Below, piece after piece: positions 1 to 5,214 of a stretch of DNA of 5,646 nucleotides; position 1 is the stretch's first letter; the number at the start of each line of letters is the position of its first letter. A program made the translations under genes and the position numbers. The stretch is from PS1 clade bacterium (lineage in GTDB: Bacteria; Pseudomonadota; Alphaproteobacteria; RS24), in the NCBI GenBank assembly GCA_016779015.1, contig JADHOK010000089.1:1-5646 (forward strand). The letters are read 5' to 3'. The notes under the pieces are model-generated. The model was not told the origin of the DNA and made no database searches. It worked only from the letters and a program-made list of their open reading frames with translations.

Positions 1-308
1 CCGTGTCTCAGTCCCAATGTGGCTGATCATCCTCTCAGACCAGCTAAAGATCGTCGCCTTGGTGAGCCATTACCTCACCAACTAGCTAATCTTACGCGGG
101 TTCATCCAAAGGCAATAAATCTTTCCCCTTGCGGGCTTATCCGGTATTAGCCATCGTTTCCAATGGTTGTCCCGAACCTCTGGGCAGATCCCCACGCGTT
201 ACTCACCCGTCTGCCACTGTCCACTTCCGAAGAAGCTTATCGTTCGACTTGCATGTGTTAGGCCTGCCGCCAGCGTTCGTTCTGAGCCAGGATCAAACTC
301 TCAAGTTT
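1..308 (-). rRNA. rrs: 16S ribosomal RNA, 5' part (partial)
   Basis: This is the small-subunit ribosomal RNA, read on the minus strand and cut by the left window edge. Reading the complement from about 301 downward gives the universal 27F-type site AGAGTTTGATCCTGGCTCAG, followed by the AACGAACGCTGGCGGCAGGC block. After these come the variable V1 and V2 regions, the GGTGAGTAACGCGTG-type block and, at the left edge, the ACTGAGACACGG block near E. coli position 320-330. Counting the 27F site as E. coli position 8 places the mature 5' end near 308; the exact end is estimated. The start block and the short V1 (CGATAAGCTTCTTCGG) fit Alphaproteobacteria. No interruption or insertion is seen in the visible part. 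The rest of the rrn operon would lie to the left of the window. Confidence 0.98.
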
Positions 309-329
309 GATTCTGCAATCAGTTCACTA

Positions 330-450
330 CTAAACGTTCAAACCATATCATATGATATGATGCGTATTAACGAGTTCCCACTACTCTATACCCAATCCGA
401 TAAATCGGCACAGGCATAGGAGTGGAAGAAACGTAAGACGTAACGTTTAG
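330..450 (-). repeat. Long-range 9-bp stem enclosing a leader subdomain
   Basis: CTAAACGTT (330-338) is the exact reverse complement of AACGTTTAG (442-450), so the leader RNA could close a domain of about 120 nt ending some 21 nt before mature 16S. Inside it are a 16-bp palindrome (344-359) and the small repeat CCGAT-AA-ATCGG (397-408). A competing local pairing exists between AAACGT (429-434) and ACGTTT (443-448). The pairing is read from the sequence; whether it forms is not known. Confidence 0.45.
344..359. repeat. Perfect 16-bp palindrome CATATCATATGATATG
   Basis: CATATCAT is followed directly by its reverse complement ATGATATG, with no spacer. It lies 36 nt upstream of the estimated 16S 5' end in the transcribed leader. 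As RNA it would need an open loop of a few bases at its centre. It could be a processing structure or a protein site on DNA; A/T-rich simple sequence (ATGATATGATG) also contributes to the pattern. Confidence 0.6.
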
Positions 451-468
451 CAGTCATTAAATGACTGC
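450..468 (-). repeat. 8-bp hairpin in the rrn leader
   Basis: GCAGTCAT (450-457) and ATGACTGC (461-468) are perfectly complementary around a TAA loop. It lies within the transcribed leader, about 140 nt before mature 16S. The lack of a T-run after it on the minus strand argues against a terminator. It is probably a structural element of the pre-rRNA. Confidence 0.65.
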
Positions 469-554
469 GTGTTCTGTTGTTACCAAGCTTACCAAAGGCA
501 AGACTTAGCAACCGCCAGGACACCGCCGTCCACGTTTCTCTTTCAATATCTACC

Positions 555-566
555 ATGTCAAACAGC
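555..566 (-). promoter_or_regulatory. boxA-like rrn antitermination element
   Basis: The minus strand reads GCTGTTTGACAT, close to the boxA core (TGCTCTTTAACA in E. coli; TTTGACA variants occur in alphaproteobacterial leaders). boxA in nascent rRNA binds NusB-NusE and makes the polymerase resistant to Rho. Its place inside the leader, about 250 nt before mature 16S, and the GAAAGAGAAACGTGG block just after it support the call. The TTGACA within it could be mistaken for a -35 box, but no suitable -10 follows at normal spacing. Confidence 0.6.
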
Positions 567-689
567 TGCCGCCAGATTACTCTTTTGGCCCTCAGGCGAA
601 GCGAAAAGTCCCGCGCCATTAAACCTTGACGGTTCAAACAGCTTGGCAACTCTAACCTCGGTGAGGATCAGTATTGATTCCATAAGAGC

Positions 690-706
690 CCGCTTCAATC
701 AAGCGG
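690..706 (-). repeat. 6-bp inverted repeat that competes with the adjacent hairpin
   Basis: CCGCTT at 690-695 pairs with AAGCGG at 701-706 across a 5-nt loop. The motif CCCGCTT occurs twice (689-695 and 710-716), so the AAGCGG segment could pair with either copy. Its last two bases are also used by the 705-727 hairpin, so the two hairpins cannot both form completely. The 705-727 hairpin is clearly more stable. Confidence 0.45.
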
Positions 707-727
707 TTTCCCGCTTGGCGGGAAACC
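705..727 (-). repeat. Perfect 10-bp hairpin in the rrn leader
   Basis: Positions 705-714 (GGTTTCCCGC) are exactly complementary to 718-727 (GCGGGAAACC), leaving a 3-nt loop. It starts about 40 nt after the predicted rrn start site. No T-run follows on the minus strand, so it is not an intrinsic terminator. A boxB-like role in antitermination or a role in leader folding is possible, but the sequence does not show which. Confidence 0.75.
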
Positions 728-774
728 CATATGGCCGACGGGGTTACTGATGAACCTTCGTCGAAGCTGCAGCG

Positions 775-803
775 TGTATAGGGGCGCGACCGCACCCTGT
801 CAA
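775..803 (-). promoter_or_regulatory. Strong sigma-70 type rrn promoter
   Basis: On the minus strand a perfect -35 TTGACA (803-798) is separated by exactly 17 bp from a -10 TATACA (780-775), which differs from consensus at one base. The bases after the -10 are CGCTGC, a GC-rich discriminator like those of stringently controlled rrn promoters, and an A at 768 is a natural start point. Orientation and position, about 460 bp upstream of mature 16S, make it the likely main promoter of the rRNA operon. Control by ppGpp is inferred from the discriminator alone. Confidence 0.85.
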
Positions 804-838
804 AGGCTTTTTTCGAAAAAAACGAAAAAAAAAATACA
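804..838 (-). promoter_or_regulatory. A/T-tract UP element of the rrn promoter
   Basis: Immediately upstream of the rrn -35 box is a run of phased T and A tracts: six T's at 808-813, then A runs at 816-822 and 825-834. This is the most A/T-rich part of the window in an otherwise GC-rich setting. It covers roughly -41 to -70 relative to the predicted start, where UP elements contact the RNA polymerase alpha C-terminal domains. The function is inferred from position and composition. Confidence 0.6.
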
Positions 839-891
839 TCCCGCGCAATGCTTCTAATAGTAGGGGTTCAGCGCGCCCGCACGCTATATAT

Positions 892-914
892 TGTGGCGGT
901 GCGCATACGCCACA
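892..914. repeat. 7-bp inverted repeat between the divergent promoters
   Basis: TGTGGCG (892-898) is complementary to CGCCACA (908-914) around a 9-nt centre. It sits in the gap of about 140 bp between the rrn promoter region and the M23 gene, next to an A/T-rich TATATATT stretch (885-892). It may be an operator or a chance repeat. Nothing else convincing was found in this gap apart from the TTGACA at 944-949. Confidence 0.35.
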
Positions 915-943
915 GAGGCGTTTTCTTGCCGTGCAATGTTCTG

Positions 944-973
944 TTGACAGTTGTAGCCAACACAGCCCATTTT
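944..973 (+). promoter_or_regulatory. Candidate promoter of the M23 peptidase gene
   Basis: A perfect TTGACA (944-949) is followed after 18 bp by CATTTT (968-973), a weak -10 match. If it is used, transcription would begin about at the ATG at 981, giving a leaderless or nearly leaderless mRNA. This would agree with the absence of a clear Shine-Dalgarno sequence before that start. The -10 is poor, so this is tentative. Confidence 0.35.
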
Positions 974-980
974 GCAGGCC

Positions 981-2414
981 ATGGAAGCCCAAAATGAGAC
1001 CCCGAAAAACGGCGGCAGCGAAGCTGTGGATAATAGTGATGAAGCGGCACTGATAAAACAGCAGGAGCGGCGTCGCCGCGCACGCTTTCGTTTCACCATG
1101 GCGGTTTTTATCGGCCTTATCGGCATCGGCTATCTGGCGGAACAATTGCTGGCCCCCGATATGCCCACGCCGGTATTGAGCGCCAAGCCGGCCCCTTCAA
1201 AACCGGTTGTGGCGACGCATTGGGCGGCGCTGGCACCTATGCAGCGCGCCCATCAAAGCGACACTATGGTGGCCGGTGATAGTCTGGCCGCCTTGCTGGC
1301 CCGAGCCGGTATTGACGGGGTCGAGGCCGATGCGGCGCTCGACGCACTCAGCGCCGAGTTTGACCCGCGCAAGATGAAAGTCGGGCAAAAAGTGCGCATC
1401 TTCAGCGAATGGCCGACCGATTCGCAGACCGCTCAAGAAGCCGTCCCGACGCGTTTTGCGGGTTTCGATTTCATCCCCGAGCCGCGCCAACGCCTGATTG
1501 TACGCCGCACCGGTCATTTACAATTCGACGTGGTGAAACAAGTGCGGCCATTATCCGAGCGTTTCTTCCTCTCCGATACGCTGATCTCCAGCTCGGTCTA
1601 TGAGGCGGCGCGCGGCGGCGGCATGTCCCCCAATCTGGTGGTCAAGCTCATCCGTCTGTTTTCTTTTTCCATCGACTTCCAGCGCGATATTCGCGAGGGC
1701 GACCAATTGGAAGTCCTCTATACGCGCCGCTTTGACGAAAACAACCAGCAAGCCGAGGAAGGCGATATCGTCTTTGCGGCATTGACCAATCGCGGCAAGC
1801 GCTACGCCTATTGGCGGCTGGCGCATAGCGACGGCAGCCACGGCTATTACGATGATAATGGACGCAGTGTGCAGCGCTTGTTGATGCGAACCCCGGTTGA
1901 CGGGGCGCGCCTGTCATCGCGTTTCGGTATGCGGCGGCACCCGATATTGGGCTATACCCGCCTGCATCGCGGGCTTGATTTTGCCGCCCCGCGCGGCACA
2001 CCAATTTACGCCGCCGGTTCGGGCAGCATTGTCGCCATTGGCCGCAATGGTGATTTCGGCAAATATATCCGCATCCGCCATCGCAACGGTTATGAAACCG
2101 CTTATGCGCATATGAGCCGCTATGCGCGCCGCCTGAAAAAAGGCAGTCGTGTCACCCAAGGTCAGGTCATCGGCTATGTCGGTGCGACCGGCCTCGCCAC
2201 CGGCCCGCATCTGCATTACGAAGTGCTGCGGCACAAAAAGCCGGTCAATCCGCGCGACCTCGATGTGCCGCCGGAAACCGCGCTGGATAAAATCGGACTG
2301 ACAAAACTGCGCAATGCGCAAACCGCTATCGGCCAACGCATCAATGCGCTGGCGACCAATGATAATCGACTGCGTTCGCTGCCGCGCCGCCGCGCCGCAG
2401 CAACCGGCGGCTAA
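981..2414 (+). CDS. M23 family murein DD-endopeptidase, MepM/YebA-like
   Basis: This is a membrane-anchored peptidoglycan hydrolase of 477 residues. M23 enzymes cut peptide cross-links in murein, which lets the wall expand or separate. In order it has a charged cytoplasmic tail ending in an Arg-rich stop (residues 30-37), one membrane segment (about 41-57), and a LysM/OapA-like region (about 96-143, with AGDSLAALLARAGI). These are followed by a Csd3/MepM-type linker domain (about 180-260) and the C-terminal M23 domain (about 307-425). The metal site is complete: H329 and D333 in HRGLD, H377 in AYAH, and H410/H412 in GPHLH, so an active zinc enzyme is expected. A TTG at 972 in the same frame is an alternative start adding three residues. 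The ATG at 981 is preferred, although neither start has a good ribosome binding site. It diverges from the rrn promoter and converges on clpB. The family is clear; the exact cleavage specificity is inferred. Confidence 0.93.
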   Translation: MEAQNETPKNGGSEAVDNSDEAALIKQQERRRRARFRFTMAVFIGLIGIGYLAEQLLAPDMPTPVLSAKPAPSKPVVATHWAALAPMQRAHQSDTMVAGDSLAALLARAGIDGVEADAALDALSAEFDPRKMKVGQKVRIFSEWPTDSQTAQEAVPTRFAGFDFIPEPRQRLIVRRTGHLQFDVVKQVRPLSERFFLSDTLISSSVYEAARGGGMSPNLVVKLIRLFSFSIDFQRDIREGDQLEVLYTRRFDENNQQAEEGDIVFAALTNRGKRYAYWRLAHSDGSHGYYDDNGRSVQRLLMRTPVDGARLSSRFGMRRHPILGYTRLHRGLDFAAPRGTPIYAAGSGSIVAIGRNGDFGKYIRIRHRNGYETAYAHMSRYARRLKKGSRVTQGQVIGYVGATGLATGPHLHYEVLRHKKPVNPRDLDVPPETALDKIGLTKLRNAQTAIGQRINALATNDNRLRSLPRRRAAATGG

Positions 2415-2422
2415 TCGGATTT

Positions 2423-5017
2423 TTAGTGAAGCTGCTCAGCTTGCGACGTGATGGTAATGGTGTCCTTATCGGCATCGATGCATAGCGTGTCGTCCTCGTC
2501 CAAATCACCGGCCAGCAGCGCATCGGCCAAACGGTCTTGCACCTCGCGCTGGATAACCCGCTTCAAGGGCCGCGCCCCGTAAACCGGTTCATAACCGGCG
2601 CTTGCCAAATGCGCCCGCGCCGCCTCGCTCAGGGTGATGTCGAGACCGCGCGCTTCGACCAGCTTTTTGAGACGCTGCATTTGAATATCGACAATCGCCC
2701 CCATCTGCTCGGGTTTCAGACGCTCGAACAAAACAATATCGTCGAGCCGGTTGATGAACTCGGGCCGAAACGCTTGGCGCACGTCTTCGAGCACCGCGGC
2801 GCGCGCCGTTTCCACCCCAGCGCCTTCGGGCAGCGCTGCCAAATGCGCCGAGCCGAGATTGGAGGTGAGAATAATCAGCGTGTTGCGGAAATCGACCGTG
2901 CGCCCTTGGCCGTCTGTCAGGCGGCCTTCATCGAGCACTTGCAGCAGCACATTAAAGACGTCGCCATGGGCTTTTTCGATCTCATCGAACAGCACAATCT
3001 GATACGGACGCCGCCGCACAGATTCGGTTAACGCCCCGCCCTCTTCATAGCCGACATAGCCGGGCGGCGCGCCGATAAGACGGGCGACCGAATGTTTTTC
3101 CATATATTCCGACATATCGATGCGGCAGATGGCGGCTTCATCGTCGAACAAAAACGCCGCCAGTGCTTTGGTCAATTCGGTCTTGCCGACACCGGTCGGC
3201 CCCAAAAACATGAACGAGCCAATCGGCCGCGCCGGGTCTTGCAAACCCGCACGGGCGCGGCGCACAGCGCGCGCAACAGCGGCAATCGGTTCTTCCTGCC
3301 CGACTACACGGGCGCCCAAATGGGTTTCCATGGCGAGCAATTTTTCGCGCTCACCGGCGAGCATTTTCTCAACCGGAATGCCGGTCCAGCGCGACACCAC
3401 GCTGGCGATATGGTCTTCGCCGACCGCTTCTTCAAGCATCGTTTTATCGCTCGACTGCGCGCGTTCCTCGGCCGCGGCGATATCGTTTTCAAGCTGCGGT
3501 ATCAGGCCATAAGCCAATTCGCTGGCGCGCTCCAACTCACCTTTTCTTTGCACTTGTTCGAGTTCAATACGCGCGGCTTCCAATTGCTCTTTCAACCCTT
3601 GCGCATCGGCGAGGCGGTCTTTCTCAGATTGCCAGCGCGCCGCCAGTTCCGATAATTGCTCCTCAAGACCGCTCAATTCGGCCTCCAATTTCAACAATCG
3701 ATCAACCGAGGCTTTGTCGTCCTCTTTCTTCAAGGCCGCGCGTTCGATCTTCAACTGAATGACACGGCGGTCGAGCTCGTCGAGCTCTTCGGGTTTTGAA
3801 TCGATTTGCATGCGCAGGCGGCTGGCCGCCTCATCGACCAGATCAATGGCCTTATCCGGTAAAAAGCGGTCGGTAATATAGCGCTGCGATAATTGCGCGG
3901 CGGCGACAATCGCCGCATCGGAAATGCGCACGCCGTGATGCAATTCGTATTTTTCTTTGAGACCGCGCAGAATGGAAATCGCATCCTCGACCCCCGGCTC
4001 GTCGATAAACACCGGCTGGAAACGCCGCGCCAAGGCTGCGTCTTTCTCAACATGCTTTCGATATTCATCCAGCGTCGTCGCCCCAACGCAATGCAGCTCG
4101 CCGCGCGCCAAGGCCGGTTTCAGCAAGTTAGAGGCATCCATCGAGCCATCACTGGCCCCGGCACCGACCAGCGTGTGCATCTCATCGATGAACAAAATCA
4201 CTTGCCCGTCCGCCTCGGTCACTTCCTGCAGCACCGCTTTCAAGCGCTCTTCAAACTCACCGCGAAATTTTGCACCGGCAATCAGCGCCCCCATATCCAG
4301 CGCCATCAGTTTTTTATTTTGCAGGCTTTCGGGCACATCACCGGCAATGATGCGCAAGGCCAGACCCTCGGCAATCGCCGTCTTACCGACCCCCGGCTCG
4401 CCAATCAGCACCGGATTGTTTTTGGTACGCCGCGACAGCACTTGCATGGTGCGACGAATTTCTTCGTCGCGACCGATAACCGGATCGAGCTTGCCGCTTT
4501 GCGCATCCTCGGTCAGGTCGCGGGCATATTTGCCCAATGCGTCATAGCCTTCTTCGGCGCTGGAGGATTGCGCCGTGCGCCCCTGCCGCAAATTATCAAT
4601 CGCCGCTTCCAAAGCCGCCGCCGTCACACCGGCTTCGGCAAACGCATTGGCGAGCGCGCATTTTCCGTCCAGCATAGCGAGCAGCAGCATTTCTTGGGTA
4701 ACGTAGGCGTCGCCGCGCGCTTGGGCTTTTTTCTCAGCCAAAGCCAACAGCTTGGCGGTGTCGGGCGATAGGGTAAGCTGCGCCGTCGCGCCGCTTTGCG
4801 TCGCCATTTTAGACAGCGCCTTGCCGATTGTTGTGCGTAAGGCGACCACATTGCCGCCCGCCGTTTCGATGAGGTTTTCTGCCAGGCCGTTTTCTTCTTT
4901 CAGCATTTCCGCCAGCACATGCTGCGGTTCCAGCCGCGTATGGCCGCGCAGCAGCGCTTCATTTTGCGCTGCTTGCAGGCATTGCTTTACCCGGTCGCTA
5001 TAGGTGTCACCGTTCAT
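2423..5017 (-). CDS. clpB: ATP-dependent disaggregase ClpB (Hsp100)
   Basis: ClpB is a cytoplasmic hexameric AAA+ machine that, with DnaK-DnaJ-GrpE, pulls polypeptides out of heat-induced aggregates. The 864-residue length is normal for the family. It has the double Clp N-domain (about 1-145) and a first ATPase domain with Walker A GEPGVGKT (206-213), Walker B ILFIDE (274-279) and arginine fingers R331/R332. Next come a coiled-coil middle domain (about 402-525), which separates ClpB from ClpA, and a second ATPase domain with Walker A GPTGVGKT (606-613), Walker B VLFDE (675-679), pore loop GYVGYEEG (653-660) and sensor-2 GARPLKR (814-820). The first pore loop reads KFRGEFEERL, with Phe where E. 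coli has Tyr251; an aromatic residue is kept. The start at 5017 is chosen because MNGDTYSDRV fits ClpB N-termini and GGAG lies 7 nt upstream. The longer frame up to 5080 would run through the promoter. The gene is complete and unbroken. Confidence 0.98.
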   Translation of the reverse strand: MNGDTYSDRVKQCLQAAQNEALLRGHTRLEPQHVLAEMLKEENGLAENLIETAGGNVVALRTTIGKALSKMATQSGATAQLTLSPDTAKLLALAEKKAQARGDAYVTQEMLLLAMLDGKCALANAFAEAGVTAAALEAAIDNLRQGRTAQSSSAEEGYDALGKYARDLTEDAQSGKLDPVIGRDEEIRRTMQVLSRRTKNNPVLIGEPGVGKTAIAEGLALRIIAGDVPESLQNKKLMALDMGALIAGAKFRGEFEERLKAVLQEVTEADGQVILFIDEMHTLVGAGASDGSMDASNLLKPALARGELHCVGATTLDEYRKHVEKDAALARRFQPVFIDEPGVEDAISILRGLKEKYELHHGVRISDAAIVAAAQLSQRYITDRFLPDKAIDLVDEAASRLRMQIDSKPEELDELDRRVIQLKIERAALKKEDDKASVDRLLKLEAELSGLEEQLSELAARWQSEKDRLADAQGLKEQLEAARIELEQVQRKGELERASELAYGLIPQLENDIAAAEERAQSSDKTMLEEAVGEDHIASVVSRWTGIPVEKMLAGEREKLLAMETHLGARVVGQEEPIAAVARAVRRARAGLQDPARPIGSFMFLGPTGVGKTELTKALAAFLFDDEAAICRIDMSEYMEKHSVARLIGAPPGYVGYEEGGALTESVRRRPYQIVLFDEIEKAHGDVFNVLLQVLDEGRLTDGQGRTVDFRNTLIILTSNLGSAHLAALPEGAGVETARAAVLEDVRQAFRPEFINRLDDIVLFERLKPEQMGAIVDIQMQRLKKLVEARGLDITLSEAARAHLASAGYEPVYGARPLKRVIQREVQDRLADALLAGDLDEDDTLCIDADKDTITITSQAEQLH

Positions 5018-5024
5018 GCGTCGT

Positions 5025-5028
5025 CTCC
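5025..5028 (-). promoter_or_regulatory. clpB ribosome binding site
   Basis: The minus strand reads GGAGACGACGC directly before the ATG at 5017, giving a GGAG core with 7-nt spacing. This decides the start over the in-frame upstream codon at 5080, which has no such site and lies upstream of the predicted promoter. Confidence 0.8.
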
Positions 5029-5044
5029 GCTTCTTATGCAGCTG

Positions 5045-5073
5045 ATATGGGAATGGCGTTAGCCGAGCGCAAG
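5045..5073 (-). promoter_or_regulatory. RpoH (sigma-32) type heat-shock promoter of clpB
   Basis: On the minus strand CTTG (5073-5070) is followed after 18 bp by CCCATAT (5051-5045). This matches the heat-shock pattern CTTG...CCCATnT of E. coli and is close to the CTTG-N17/18-CYTAT pattern known for alphaproteobacterial RpoH. The predicted start near 5038 would leave an untranslated leader of about 20 nt holding the GGAG site. The fit of motif, spacing and downstream gene makes heat-shock control of clpB likely, independent of any readthrough from the DUF4167 gene. Confidence 0.75.
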
Positions 5074-5190
5074 ACCCCAAGGCTTCTGGTGGCGTATTTT
5101 TGAGAGATTAGCGGCGATATCGTGTTCGCCATTGGCGCGCTGATGTTGTTGTGGTTTGTCGTGCGCCTACTCATTTTGCGGCGCGCATAA
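5063..5190 (+). pseudogene. Possible remnant of a NorB/CcoN-like heme-copper oxidase subunit I C-terminus
   Basis: The gap between clpB and the DUF4167 gene contains, on the plus strand, a frame from 5104 to a TAA at 5188-5190. It encodes a strongly hydrophobic peptide with GDIVFAIGALMLLWFVV followed by RLLILRRA. The pattern R/x-x-GD-x-x-F-A-x-G-A-x-x-L-x-W-F-V resembles, from memory, the last membrane helix of NorB and cbb3-type subunit I. Just upstream, in another frame (5066-5104), it reads SARPQGFWWRIFE. Removing one GA from the GAGAGA at 5102-5107 would join the two as WWRIFEISGDIVF, the kind of sequence expected before that helix. No start codon with a ribosome binding site and no remainder of the gene are present, so any gene would be a 3' scrap. 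It could instead be a small membrane peptide or a chance hydrophobic frame. Confidence 0.4.
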
Positions 5191-5214
5191 AACAAGACAA
5201 GAAGATGAGAGCGC

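Larger units (their letters stand above)
309..768 (-). other. Transcribed rrn leader (pre-16S spacer)
   Basis: This stretch of about 460 nt lies between the predicted rrn start site and mature 16S rRNA and has no credible protein gene. Open frames across it are short, lack ribosome binding sites and have no recognisable product. It carries a boxA-like element (555-566) followed downstream by AGAGAAACGTGGACGGCGG-like sequence that, from memory, resembles other alphaproteobacterial pre-16S leaders. It also carries several perfect inverted repeats, listed separately. Such leaders load antitermination factors and form processing structures with the sequence 3' of 16S, which is outside the window. 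The limits are inferred from the promoter and from the estimated mature 5' end. Confidence 0.75.

Noticed and set aside
540..562. Possible second rrn promoter using the TTGACA inside the boxA-like element
   Set aside because: No acceptable -10 hexamer lies 16-18 bp downstream on the minus strand; GATATT is far too close.
386..649. 87-codon open frame in the rrn leader
   Set aside because: It overlaps boxA and the leader hairpins, has no ribosome binding site and no recognisable product; the leader explains the sequence.
1025..1033. TGTGGATAA, a perfect DnaA box on the minus strand
   Set aside because: A single 9-bp match inside the M23 coding sequence, with no second box, A/T-rich unwinding region or replication gene nearby; chance is a sufficient explanation.
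2386..2424. Intrinsic terminator for the M23 gene
   Set aside because: The 7-bp GC stem has a 12-nt loop and the T-run begins 8 nt after it, which is too far for a canonical terminator.
3893..4771. 292-codon open frame on the plus strand opposite clpB
   Set aside because: An antisense shadow of the well-conserved clpB frame in GC-rich DNA; composition and lack of any family signal argue against a gene.
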